Assembly (NCBI RefSeq): GCF_040812015.1
Contig: NZ_JBFNXJ010000002.1
Location: 1-64,000, forward strand
From: Chitinivorax sp. PXF-14
Lineage (GTDB): Bacteria; Pseudomonadota; Gammaproteobacteria; Burkholderiales; SCOH01
Direction of reading: 5' to 3'
DNA: 64,000 nucleotides
Each line of letters begins with the position of its first letter. Positions within the stretch are counted from its first letter, which is position 1. The notes below the pieces were generated by a model. That model saw only the letters and a list, made by a program, of their open reading frames with translations. It searched no databases and was not told the DNA's origin. A program made the position numbers and the translations under genes. Below are positions 48,767 to 56,512 of the stretch, piece after piece.

Positions 48767-48854
48767 TCCCGGCACTTTTCTTTTTCCAACGAGTCACTTA
48801 GCCCGTTTTTTCATCGCCAGGCCCACACACATCCCATTAATTTGATTACGCTTT

Positions 48855-48884
48855 TTGACAGCGCAGAGTCGGCCCCGGTAAAAT
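48855..48884 (+). promoter_or_regulatory. sigma-70 promoter of mltD
   Basis: TTGACA (48855-48860) and TAAAAT (48879-48884) separated by 18 bases, predicting a start near 48891 and a leader of about 28 bases before the mltD ATG. Confidence 0.7.
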
Positions 48885-48918
48885 TGCACGTTTGACACGC
48901 CTTACAGCAGCCGACCGA

Positions 48919-50565
48919 ATGAAGAAACTGCCGTTCCTGGTTCTTACCGTCTTCGGATTGGGTGCTTCCGCCCCGCTCTTTGCGGCGGAAACGCGTTTCA
49001 CGCCGCCAGATTCCCCGCAAACAGCGCCCCAGCCCGGCATATCGCAGGAAGCCGCCATCCCCGCACAGGTGGAGCCGGCAGCCGACGCGGACGACAACAC
49101 CGCTGAGCCGGACCGGCTGACCCCCAATCTGCTCGCTGACGTGGATCTCTGGGAGCGGATGCGCATGGGATTCAGCATTCCGAATCTCGATTCGCCCCAG
49201 GTACGCGAATATGAGCAGTATTACGCCAACCGCCCGGAATCGCTGTATCGCATGGTCGAACGCGCGCAGCGCTACCTGTATCACATCGTCAACGAGCTCG
49301 AACGCCGCGGCATGCCTGTCGACCTGGCGCTGCTGCCGATGATCGAAAGCGCCTTCAATCCCAAGGCCTACTCGCCGGCCCATGCAGCCGGCATCTGGCA
49401 GTTCGTGCCTTCCACCGGCAAGAACTACGGCCTCGAACAGACCTGGTGGTATGACGGCCGGCGCGACGTGCTGGCCGCTACCGACGCAGCGCTCGACTAT
49501 CTGCAGTATCTGTACGGCCTGTTCGGCGACTGGCATCTGGCGCTGGCGGCCTACAACTGGGGAGAAGGCGCCGTCTCGCGGGCACTGGCCAAGAACCGGG
49601 CCAGCGGCCTGCCCGAGGACTACCTCGATATCCGCATGCCGGCCGAAACGCAGAACTATGTGCCCAAACTGCTGGCAGTCCGCAACATCTTTGCCAACCC
49701 CAAGGCCTACGGTATCAACGTACGCTCGATTCCGAACCGGCCGTATTTCACCGTCGTCAGCGCACCGGTCCACATGGATACCAAGGTGGCGGCGAAGCTG
49801 GCGGAAATCCCGGTGGACGAATTCGTGCACCTGAATCCGGCCTTCAACAAGCCAGTCATCGCCTACAAGCCAAGCCGCAAGCTGCTGATCCCCACCGACA
49901 AGGCTGACGCATTCAACGAGAATCTGGCCAGCTACGATAAGCCGCTGCTGAGCTGGAAACCCTATAGCACCGCGCGGGGCGAGCGCTACGAGCAGATTGC
50001 GGCGAAATTCGGCATCTCGGTCGACAGGCTGCGGGAAATCAACAGCATCGGGCACGTGCGCGTCGCTCGTGGGGAAATGCTGCTGGTCCCCAGCACGGGG
50101 GCGGATGAAGACGCCACCCAAAACGTCGCGGCACCGCAGCCAGCCGTACCCACCCTGCCCACCTACGCCAAGCTGGAGCGCATCGACAGCAACCCAGGCA
50201 CTTACAAGGTCAAGCACGGCGATACCGCGTTCAGTGTGGCCAAGCGCTATCAACTAACCGTTGCCGAGTTGAGCCACCTGAACAAGTTGCGGGCGGGCCA
50301 CATCACCCCGGGCCAGATGCTCGTGGTAGCCAAGCCCGACACGGTCAAGCCGACAAAGCTGGCCGAGGCTCGCAGTGGCAAGCAGGCGGTGCACAAGGCC
50401 GCACAACCAAAAACCACACGCTATGTGGTTCAGCGCGGCGACACGGTATACAGCATCGCCCGCAAGTTCAACGTGGCCGCAGCCGACATTCAGCGCTGGA
50501 ACAAGCTCGGCAAGCACCTGAACCCAGGCCTGAAGGTAACCTTGTATCTGCCGGACAATAGCTGA
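48919..50565 (+). CDS. mltD: membrane-bound lytic murein transglycosylase D with LysM repeats
   Basis: 548 residues: export signal MKKLPFLVLTVFGLGASAPLFAA, then a family 1 SLT domain with the catalytic Glu in LPMIESAFNPKAYSPAHAAGIWQFVPSTGKNYGL (split here by order: PMIESAFNP, then AAGIWQFVPSTG) and LALAAYNWGEGAV. Three C-terminal LysM modules follow; the last two are clear (YKVKHGDTAFSVAKRY, YVVQRGDTVYSIARKF), the first degenerate. It cleaves peptidoglycan glycan strands with anhydro-muropeptide formation. No lipobox is evident, unlike E. coli MltD. Confidence 0.94.
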   Translation: MKKLPFLVLTVFGLGASAPLFAAETRFTPPDSPQTAPQPGISQEAAIPAQVEPAADADDNTAEPDRLTPNLLADVDLWERMRMGFSIPNLDSPQVREYEQYYANRPESLYRMVERAQRYLYHIVNELERRGMPVDLALLPMIESAFNPKAYSPAHAAGIWQFVPSTGKNYGLEQTWWYDGRRDVLAATDAALDYLQYLYGLFGDWHLALAAYNWGEGAVSRALAKNRASGLPEDYLDIRMPAETQNYVPKLLAVRNIFANPKAYGINVRSIPNRPYFTVVSAPVHMDTKVAAKLAEIPVDEFVHLNPAFNKPVIAYKPSRKLLIPTDKADAFNENLASYDKPLLSWKPYSTARGERYEQIAAKFGISVDRLREINSIGHVRVARGEMLLVPSTGADEDATQNVAAPQPAVPTLPTYAKLERIDSNPGTYKVKHGDTAFSVAKRYQLTVAELSHLNKLRAGHITPGQMLVVAKPDTVKPTKLAEARSGKQAVHKAAQPKTTRYVVQRGDTVYSIARKFNVAAADIQRWNKLGKHLNPGLKVTLYLPDNS

Positions 50566-50594
50566 CATGGCCTGGCGCCACCCCACCCCTCAAG

Positions 50595-50648
50595 CAAAAA
50601 CGTAATCATTTGATAATCAAGCAGATTATTCTATATTTTACGTTTTTG
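50595..50648 (+). terminator. long AT-rich hairpin after mltD
   Basis: Perfect 11-bp arms CAAAAACGTAA / TTACGTTTTTG enclose 32 bases that fold again (ATAATC / GATTAT). The A-run before and T-run at the right arm make it a likely transcript end for mltD. Confidence 0.6.
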
Positions 50649-50671
50649 GAATTTGTTCTAACTTAATCTTT

Positions 50672-50700
50672 TTGACTTCAATATGCCGATGAACTAGAAT
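50672..50700 (+). promoter_or_regulatory. near-consensus sigma-70 promoter of a candidate small RNA
   Basis: TTGACT (50672-50677), a 17-base spacer and TAGAAT (50695-50700). It predicts transcription from about 50707 into a strong terminator ending at 50785, with no reading frame between. Confidence 0.75.
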
Positions 50701-50706
50701 ACGTTT

Positions 50707-50785
50707 AAGTTAGAGTTATCACTCGAATATATTTTGCTTTCCCCTACCCCAGGAATTAGTCTAGGACTGGCCTGGGGCTTTTTTT
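50707..50785 (+). ncRNA. candidate small RNA of about 80 nt
   Basis: The region lies between a near-consensus promoter and an intrinsic terminator: stem CCCCAGG (50747-50753) / CCTGGGG (50771-50777) followed by seven or eight T's. The first ~40 nt are AU-rich and single-stranded, then comes a C/U-rich patch (TTTCCCCTACCCC) able to pair with G-rich ribosome sites, the layout of a trans-acting Hfq-type sRNA. No ORF or ribosome site is present. It is not a sequence I recognise from a named RNA family. Confidence 0.6.
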
Positions 50786-50830
50786 GCCCGTTTTCGCCAG
50801 CCAGGCAGCCAACACGGCAATGCGTCGCCT

Positions 50831-50860
50831 TTGAGCAGGCGAGGCGGAATCCGGTAAAAT
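50831..50860 (+). promoter_or_regulatory. sigma-70-like promoter ending just before the gene at 50867
   Basis: TTGAGC (50831-50836), 18-base spacer, TAAAAT (50855-50860). The expected start point, 6-8 bases after the -10, coincides with the ATG at 50867, suggesting a leaderless message. Confidence 0.55.
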
Positions 50861-50866
50861 CGGGGC

Positions 50867-51055
50867 ATGACCGATCTCCCTACTCCACCAGAACCACCAG
50901 AGCCCCCTTTGGATAGCGACTGCTGCGGCAGTGGTTGCGATGTGTGCGTACACGACATGTACACCGCCGAACTCACCGAATACCGCCGCCAGCTGGCCGA
51001 GTACCAGCAGCAGATACAGGCCCGGGCCGAAGCCGGCACGGCCGATCCATCCTGA
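50867..51055 (+). CDS. oxidoreductase-like domain small protein
   Basis: 62 residues with the signature PPEPPEPPLDSDCCGSGCDVCVHDMYTAEL..., matching the Oxidored-like family: a proline-rich start, CC-x-SGC-x2-C with four cysteines for a metal or cluster, and a conserved D-x-Y. The helical tail (EYRRQLAEYQQQIQARAEA) is probably coiled coil. Function unknown despite the family name. Apparently the first gene of a short row with the SUI1 and YchJ genes. Confidence 0.82.
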   Translation: MTDLPTPPEPPEPPLDSDCCGSGCDVCVHDMYTAELTEYRRQLAEYQQQIQARAEAGTADPS

Positions 51056-51070
51056 ACAGGAAGCACCGAC

Positions 51071-51418
51071 GTGTCCAACTCACGCGCAGTCTATTCGACC
51101 GAGCATGGCCGGCTCTGCCCTGGCTGCGGTCACCCCTCGAATGCCTGCACCTGCAAGCAAGCCGCGCCGCCGGCCGGTGATGGCGTCATTCGCGTTCGCC
51201 GGGAAACCGGTGGCCGTGGCGGTAAGACGGTGACCACCGCCACCGGCTTCATCATCGACGATGCCACATTGAAGCAGCTGGCGACCGAGCTCAAGCGCAA
51301 GTGCGGCACCGGCGGCGCGCTCAAGGAGCGCGTAGTGGAAATCCAGGGCGATCACCGTGAAACGATCAAGGCCGAGCTCGAGAAGCGCGGCTTCACCGTC
51401 AAGCTCGCCGGGGGCTAG
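51071..51418 (+). CDS. SUI1/eIF1-like translation factor (YciH family)
   Basis: 115 residues starting at GTG, 7-8 bases after AGGAAG. An N-terminal zinc-ribbon-like segment (LCPGCGHPSNACTCK, four cysteines) precedes the SUI1 domain: VRVRRETGGRGGKTVTTATGF-type start (IRVRRETGGRGGK), LKRKCGTGGALKERVVEIQGDH. Bacterial YciH resembles eukaryotic eIF1 and can influence start-codon selection on some messages. 15 bases after the preceding gene, 2 bases before the next. Confidence 0.92.
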   Translation: MSNSRAVYSTEHGRLCPGCGHPSNACTCKQAAPPAGDGVIRVRRETGGRGGKTVTTATGFIIDDATLKQLATELKRKCGTGGALKERVVEIQGDHRETIKAELEKRGFTVKLAGG

Positions 51419-51420
51419 CC

Positions 51421-51816
51421 ATGGCCAAGGCAAAGGCACATCCGACCTGCCCCTGCGGCCCGCCGGCATCGTTCGAGCGCTGCTGCGGCCGCTATCTGCA
51501 AGGGGCGGAAGCTGCCCCCGGTGCGGAGACGCTGATGCGTTCGCGCTATAGCGCCTACGCCCTGCAACACGATCGATACCTGCTCGACACCTGGCATCGC
51601 TCCACCCGGCCGGAAGCGCTCGACCCCAACGAACACGTCGGTATCAAGTGGATCGGCCTGCAAGTCCTGCGGGCAAGCGAGCACGGCGACGAGGCAAGCG
51701 TCGAGTTCGTCGCCCGCTACAAGATCGGCGGACGTGCCGGCAAGCTGCACGAGCTGAGCCGTTTTGTGCGCGAGGATGGCCGCTGGTACTACGTCGACGG
51801 CCAACTTCACGACTGA
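51421..51816 (+). CDS. YchJ-family protein (UPF0225, SEC-C motif)
   Basis: 131 residues. N-terminal CPCGPPASFERCCGRYL is the zinc-binding SEC-C motif, then LMRSRYSAYALQHDRYLLDTWHRSTRPE and an NTF2-like domain ending FVREDGRWYYVDGQ. Typical YchJ length and order. Biochemical function unknown. It starts 2 bases after the SUI1 gene and is probably the last gene of that transcript. Confidence 0.92.
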   Translation: MAKAKAHPTCPCGPPASFERCCGRYLQGAEAAPGAETLMRSRYSAYALQHDRYLLDTWHRSTRPEALDPNEHVGIKWIGLQVLRASEHGDEASVEFVARYKIGGRAGKLHELSRFVREDGRWYYVDGQLHD

Positions 51817-51853
51817 CCATGCCCGCGGAAGCGCCGTCCATCGCGCGCGGCTG

Positions 51854-51881
51854 CTGACAGCGCACGCAATGCCGCTATAAT
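51854..51881 (+). promoter_or_regulatory. sigma-70 promoter of the FimV-like gene
   Basis: CTGACA (51854-51859), 16-base spacer, perfect TATAAT (51876-51881); predicted start near 51888, 23 bases before the ATG. Confidence 0.7.
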
Positions 51882-51910
51882 CACGGCACATCAATGGCCA
51901 CGACAAGATA

Positions 51911-53110
51911 ATGCGCCGATACGAGCGACCCACCATTGCCACCCTGGCTGTTCTTCCCCTGCTGGCGTTGAGCCAGACCGCATTGGCCACCGCCACCTTG
52001 GGCCCGTTGCAGGTCCGCTCCTATCTTCAAGAGCCGTTCGACGCAAGCATCAGCTTCAGCCATGTTGAACTGAGCGGCAAACGTGAGTTGTTTGGCTGCT
52101 TCGAACTCGATCGCAGCGGTGGGAGCGAAAACGGTTTCCCGGTAATCAGCAATGCCACGCTGAGCGTCGAAGGCAGCCCCGAGCAAGGCACGCTGCGTAT
52201 TGCCACCCCCAACCCGGTCACCGAGCCGGTCGCGCTGGTGCGGATCAAGTTCCGCTGCGATGCAAACGCGGATTCGCTCAGGGAATACACCTTCTTTCTC
52301 GATCCCGCACCGCAAGACCGGGTACGCGATGAGGCCGCGCCGGTGCCGCCGAGCCAGGTATTCCTGCCCGTCGTGAGGGTGCTGGCGACCAAGCCCAAGG
52401 CGGCCGAGCCAGCAGCAGAAACAGGGGAAAAGACCACCTGGACGGTACGCAAGGGAGACACCCTGCAGCGCATCTCGCGTCGCTACCAGCCCGGCAGCAA
52501 GAACCGGCAGAAACAGCTGGCGCAGGCCATCATCGATGCCAACCCGAACATCCGCAATCCGGACCGTATCCGTATCGGCCAGGCGCTGGTGATTCCGGAG
52601 CTGCTCGAAACCCGCGAGAAATTCGCGGCCCCGCCAGCTGCCAAGGCTGGGCCGTCGAGCCCAGCCGAGCCGCCCCCGCCGAAGCACCGCACGGCACCAA
52701 TCGTCGCGAGCCAGACCGAATATCGCGTCAAGCTGTCCGCCACCAAGAACGACGCCGATGCCGGCACCAAGGATGACCTGGGCGGTACGGGCAAACCGTC
52801 GGCCACGCACGAGAACGATGACAAGACCGCGCAATTGCTCGCGCTCAACGACAAGATTCGTGAACTGGAAGCACAGGTCGCCGCGCTGCAGATCGAGCTC
52901 AAGCGGCAATCCACCGCGCCAGCGGCTGCTTCCGGCACTGCCGCGCCGGCCAAGGCGGCTACGCCACGGCCAGCCCCGCAGATTCCGGTGGCCAGCACAC
53001 TGAAACCGGATGCGCCGGTGTCCCCCTATGCCGCGTTGGGCATCGGCGTCGCAATCGCCGGGCTGACAGCCGGGGGCCTCACCTGGATGCGCAAGCGGCG
53101 CGCGACTTAA
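51911..53110 (+). CDS. FimV-like LysM protein with C-terminal membrane anchor
   Basis: 399 residues. Signal peptide (~9-27, TIATLAVLPLLALSQTALA), then the FimV N-terminal domain (ATLGPLQVRSYLQEPFDASISF), a LysM module (WTVRKGDTLQRISRRYQPG...NRQKQLAQAIIDANPN), a coiled coil (~300-330, NDKIRELEAQVAALQIELKRQ), and one membrane helix near the C-terminus (YAALGIGVAIAGLTAGGLTW) ending RKRRAT. It lacks the large cytoplasmic acidic/TPR part of full FimV, so it is a short form. FimV-type proteins organise polar structures and type IV pili and affect cyclic-nucleotide signalling. Its stop overlaps the stop of the diguanylate cyclase gene by 4 bases. Confidence 0.85.
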   Translation: MRRYERPTIATLAVLPLLALSQTALATATLGPLQVRSYLQEPFDASISFSHVELSGKRELFGCFELDRSGGSENGFPVISNATLSVEGSPEQGTLRIATPNPVTEPVALVRIKFRCDANADSLREYTFFLDPAPQDRVRDEAAPVPPSQVFLPVVRVLATKPKAAEPAAETGEKTTWTVRKGDTLQRISRRYQPGSKNRQKQLAQAIIDANPNIRNPDRIRIGQALVIPELLETREKFAAPPAAKAGPSSPAEPPPPKHRTAPIVASQTEYRVKLSATKNDADAGTKDDLGGTGKPSATHENDDKTAQLLALNDKIRELEAQVAALQIELKRQSTAPAAASGTAAPAKAATPRPAPQIPVASTLKPDAPVSPYAALGIGVAIAGLTAGGLTWMRKRRAT

Positions 53111-54711
53111 TCGCCGGCCAGGCGAAACTGGTTCTTGCCCGCCCGCTTGGCCGCATACATGGCCATGTCGGCCTTCTTGCGCAAGAGATCGGGGTCGTTT
53201 CCGTCGTCCGGACACAGCGCCACGCCCAGGCTCAGCGATACCGTCAGCAACTGGTCCTCTATCAGGACGGGCACGGTCAGAGAGGTCACGACCTTGCGCG
53301 CTACCAGAATCGCATCCTCGCGCGCCTTCAGGTTTGGCAGCAACAGTACGAATTCGTCACCGCCCAGCCGTGCCACCGTGTCACTGCGGCGCACACAGGC
53401 GTTGAGCCGGCGCGCCACCTCTCGCAGCAGTTGATCGCCGCAGTCGTGCCCCAAGGTATCGTTGACCAGCTTGAAGTCGTCGAGGTCGACGAACATCAGC
53501 GCCACGAGCCCGCCCTGGCGTTTTTGCTGCAGCAGCGCCTGATCGATGCGTTCCTGAAACAGGAAGCGGTTGGGTAGCGCCGTCAGCGTGTCATAGAAGG
53601 CGAGATACAGCACGCGCTCTTCGTTGAGCTTGCGCTCGGTGATGTCGGTGATCAGGCAGAAGCTAAATACCGGGTGCTGCTCGGCATCGAACCGGGTGGA
53701 GGCATTCACCAGCAGTACGCGTGCCTCGCCCTCGCGGGTGTACAGCGTCAGCTCGAACTGGCGGTGATGCTCGCGCCCGGCCAGAGCCAGTTGTTCGGAC
53801 AGGGTCTGCCGGCTCGGCTCATCGACGAAATCGGCCGGTGGGCGCCCCAGCAGCGCTTCACGCGGGTAGCCGGTGAGCCTGCACATGGCTTCGTTGACGT
53901 CGACGATAAGGCCGTTGACCAGGTCGTACTGAACGAAGCCTTCCGAGGTGGTATCGAGTATCGCCCTGAGCCTGGCCTCGCTGTCACGTAAGGCGGCGTC
54001 GGCACGCTTGCGCTCGGTGATGTCGTGCAGTGCGAACAGCAGCAGGCTGCCGTCGCCGTGGCTGGTTTTCCGCCCTGCGAGCTGCACCCAGCAGGTCTGG
54101 CCATTGCGGCCGCGAATCCCACATTCCTCGTCGCGCACCGCCCCCTGGGTCTTCAGCATCAGCAGCAGTTGCCGGCACACCTGCGCCATCACGAAACGGC
54201 TCTCGAATGATTGTCCAATCAGCTCCACGGCGGTCTGGCCAAAATACTCGGCTGCCCGCTGGTTGACGGCCACGATGACGAGGTCCGCGGCGCTGACGAG
54301 CAGCAGCGGGAATGGCGTTGCCTCGGCGATGACGCGAAACAGCCGTTCGTCCTGCTCGTCACTGACGATTTCGGCCGTGGGCGTGATCCTGCCGGCCAGG
54401 ATGCGTTTGCCATCGGGCAGGGTGATCAGGTGCTTCTGCGTCACCAGCGACTGCGCGCGGCCATCGGGCAGGCGGAAATGGTCCACCACCTCCTGCTCCT
54501 CGCCAGTCACGAACACGGCTCGCCCGTCGGCCCAGGCGGGTAACGGCATCGCGTCGCCGCCAGCGCGCCGGCCGATGAGCTTGGCGCGCGGCGTCAGGGT
54601 GAAACGGCAGAACGCTTCGTTCACGGCCAGCAGGCAGCCCGAGGCATCCTGCAGGAAGGCAGGTTCCCGGTGGGTTTCCAGGTAGGCGGCGAGTGGCGCG
54701 AGGGAATCCAT
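53107..54711 (-). CDS. PAS-PAS-PAS-GGDEF diguanylate cyclase
   Basis: 534 residues from MDSLAPLAAYLETHREPAFL; AGGAG is 8 bases upstream, while a start 84 bases earlier would run into folA. Three PAS-type sensor segments (for example DASGCLLAVNEAFCRFTL; FPLLLVSAADLVIVAVNQRAAEYFG; SEGFVQYDLVNGLIVDVNEAMCRLTG) precede the GGDEF domain: DTLTALPNRFLF, VDLDDFKLVNDTLGH and LGGDEFVLL. RRSD five residues before GGDEF is an intact inhibitory site. No EAL domain and no membrane helix, so a cytoplasmic cyclic di-GMP synthase. Last gene of thyA-orf-folA-GGDEF. Confidence 0.93.
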   Translation of the reverse strand: MDSLAPLAAYLETHREPAFLQDASGCLLAVNEAFCRFTLTPRAKLIGRRAGGDAMPLPAWADGRAVFVTGEEQEVVDHFRLPDGRAQSLVTQKHLITLPDGKRILAGRITPTAEIVSDEQDERLFRVIAEATPFPLLLVSAADLVIVAVNQRAAEYFGQTAVELIGQSFESRFVMAQVCRQLLLMLKTQGAVRDEECGIRGRNGQTCWVQLAGRKTSHGDGSLLLFALHDITERKRADAALRDSEARLRAILDTTSEGFVQYDLVNGLIVDVNEAMCRLTGYPREALLGRPPADFVDEPSRQTLSEQLALAGREHHRQFELTLYTREGEARVLLVNASTRFDAEQHPVFSFCLITDITERKLNEERVLYLAFYDTLTALPNRFLFQERIDQALLQQKRQGGLVALMFVDLDDFKLVNDTLGHDCGDQLLREVARRLNACVRRSDTVARLGGDEFVLLLPNLKAREDAILVARKVVTSLTVPVLIEDQLLTVSLSLGVALCPDDGNDPDLLRKKADMAMYAAKRAGKNQFRLAGD

Positions 54712-54733
54712 CACCGCGGCTCCTGGTGGCGGC

Positions 54734-55228
54734 TCAGGCGCCGCGTCTGTCGTAGCGTACAAAGGCGTAACCGAAGCCACGGCCGTCGTCGGCATGCACG
54801 ACGCGCTCGGCCTCCTGCCACTGCGTCATGTCGAGCGCGGGGAAGTAGGCGTCGCCCGCGACATCCGCGTCGATCTCGGTCAGATAGAGCCGCTGGGCCA
54901 GCCCCATGGCCTGGCTGTAGAGCTCCGCGCCGCCGATGACGAAGACCTCGTCGGCGGCCGGTGCCAGCTCAAGCCCCTGGGCGATCGAGCCGGCAACGAG
55001 GCAGCCGTCGGCCCGCCACTGTGAATTGCGGCTGATGACGATCGAGGTGCGGCCTGGCAGCGGGCGGCCGATCGATTCGAAGGTCTTGCGCCCCATCAGG
55101 ATCGGGTGGCCGAGCGTGAGTGCCTTGAAGTGCTTGAGATCCTCCGGCAGATGCCAGGGCAAGCGGTTGTCGATGCCGATCACGCGGTTACGCGCCATGG
55201 CGGCGATCAGGGAAAGGGTCGGGCTCAT
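54734..55228 (-). CDS. folA: dihydrofolate reductase
   Basis: 164 residues. LIAAMARNRVIGIDNRLPWHLPEDLKHFK holds the substrate-binding Asp/Glu region, GRKTFESIGRPLPGR the NADPH site, and FVIGGAELYSQAM the second cofactor loop. Regenerates tetrahydrofolate after thymidylate synthesis. Its ATG directly abuts the stop codon of the preceding small gene. Confidence 0.97.
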   Translation of the reverse strand: MSPTLSLIAAMARNRVIGIDNRLPWHLPEDLKHFKALTLGHPILMGRKTFESIGRPLPGRTSIVISRNSQWRADGCLVAGSIAQGLELAPAADEVFVIGGAELYSQAMGLAQRLYLTEIDADVAGDAYFPALDMTQWQEAERVVHADDGRGFGYAFVRYDRRGA

Positions 55229-55444
55229 TCAGTCGTTATAGGGGTTGGTGAGTTCATCGACCAGGCGGTGCAACACATCCTTTACCTGTCGTTCGTCGCA
55301 GCCCATCAGCAGCGCGTCTTCGAGCGCATCCTGAGCGGCCTGCTGCAGCTCTTCGAGATTCTCGCGCATGACCTTGATCTTCTCGACGCAGGCGATCACC
55401 TCGCCCGTCGCCGAGCGCCACACGATACCATCGAACTTGCTCAT
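55229..55444 (-). CDS. small conserved helical protein between thyA and folA
   Basis: 71 residues from MSKFDGIVWRSATGEVIACVEKIKVM. The rest is helical and acidic (ENLEELQQAAQDALEDALLMGCDERQVKDVLHRLVDEL). No membrane segment or catalytic motif. It starts 7 bases after thyA and ends exactly at the folA start, so it is cotranscribed with folate genes. I recognise it only as a hypothetical protein often found in this position in betaproteobacteria. Confidence 0.82.
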   Translation of the reverse strand: MSKFDGIVWRSATGEVIACVEKIKVMRENLEELQQAAQDALEDALLMGCDERQVKDVLHRLVDELTNPYND

Positions 55445-55451
55445 GGCTGCC

Positions 55452-56246
55452 TCACACCGCGACCGGCGCCTTGATGGCGGGGTGCGGGTCGTAATGGTCG
55501 AGACGGAAGTCGTCATAACTGAAGGTGAAGATGTCGTTCACCTCGGGGTTGATCCACATCGTCGGCAAGGCGCGCGGCTCGCGCGACAGCTGCAGCTCGG
55601 TCTGCTCGAGGTGGTTCAGGTAGATATGGGCATCGCCCAGCGTATGCACGAAGTCGCCCGGCTTCAGGCCGCACACCTGCGCCACCATCATGGTCAGCAG
55701 CGCGTAGCTCGCGATATTGAACGGCACGCCGAGGAAGATGTCGGCGCTGCGCTGATAGAGCTGGCACGAGAGCTTGCCGTCGGCCACGTAGAACTGGAAG
55801 AAGGCGTGGCAGGGTGGCAGCTTCATCGTGTCGATGTCGGCCACGTTCCAGGCCGACACGATCAGGCGGCGCGAATCGGGCGTGCGCTTGATCTGTTCGA
55901 TCACCTGGCGGATCTGGTCGATATGGCGGCCGTCCGGCGCAGGCCAGTTGCGCCACTGGTAGCCATACACCGGCCCGAGATTGCCCTCGGCATCGGCCCA
56001 TTCATCCCAGATGGTGACGCCGTTGTCCTTCAGGTACTGGATGTTGGTGTCGCCGGACAGGAACCACAGCAATTCGTGGATGATCGACTTCAGGTGCGCC
56101 TTCTTGGTGGTGACCAGCGGGAACCCCTGCGACAGGTCGAAGCGCATCTGGTGGCCAAACACAGACACGGTGCCAGTGCCGGTGCGGTCGGTCTTCTTCA
56201 CGCCGTGCTCGAGCACGTGGCGCATCAGGTCCAGGTATTGTTGCAT
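55452..56246 (-). CDS. thyA: thymidylate synthase
   Basis: 264 residues, the same length as E. coli ThyA. The opening [26 protein letters not shown], the folate site, the catalytic cysteine in [32 protein letters not shown] and the end [18 protein letters not shown] are all present. Methylates dUMP to dTMP using methylenetetrahydrofolate. First gene of the leftward thyA-orf-folA-GGDEF row. Confidence 0.98.
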   Translation of the reverse strand: MQQYLDLMRHVLEHGVKKTDRTGTGTVSVFGHQMRFDLSQGFPLVTTKKAHLKSIIHELLWFLSGDTNIQYLKDNGVTIWDEWADAEGNLGPVYGYQWRNWPAPDGRHIDQIRQVIEQIKRTPDSRRLIVSAWNVADIDTMKLPPCHAFFQFYVADGKLSCQLYQRSADIFLGVPFNIASYALLTMMVAQVCGLKPGDFVHTLGDAHIYLNHLEQTELQLSREPRALPTMWINPEVNDIFTFSYDDFRLDHYDPHPAIKAPVAV

Positions 56247-56476
56247 TGCAAATCCTTCATGCAGATCGGCGCATTTTACCACCAAGGCATCCGCCCCGCG
56301 CCGCCGATATCGGCTCTGGACAAGACCGGCAACGGCTGCACGAGTTCCCTGCCATGCCGCGTCTGGCGCCACGGGCAACGATTGCCGGGCGATGGCCACC
56401 GTACTGGGACAAACCCCGATATACAAGCCCCGCGACCTGGGCCCAAACAGCGGTAGGCCTTGTGGCGGTGCGACGT

Positions 56477-56482
56477 TATAAT
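56477..56482 (+). promoter_or_regulatory. -10 element of psd
   Basis: A perfect TATAAT 31 bases before the proposed psd TTG start. No good -35 at 16-18 bases was found, so activation or an extended element may be needed. Confidence 0.5.
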
Positions 56483-56512
56483 CCGCGATTGGCTTTTTTT
56501 CGAGTATGCATT

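Noticed and set aside
51840-51915. Short ATG frame (51895-51912) before the FimV-like gene as a leader peptide
   Set aside because: Five codons and a stop overlapping the true ATG, with no ribosome site; likely chance.
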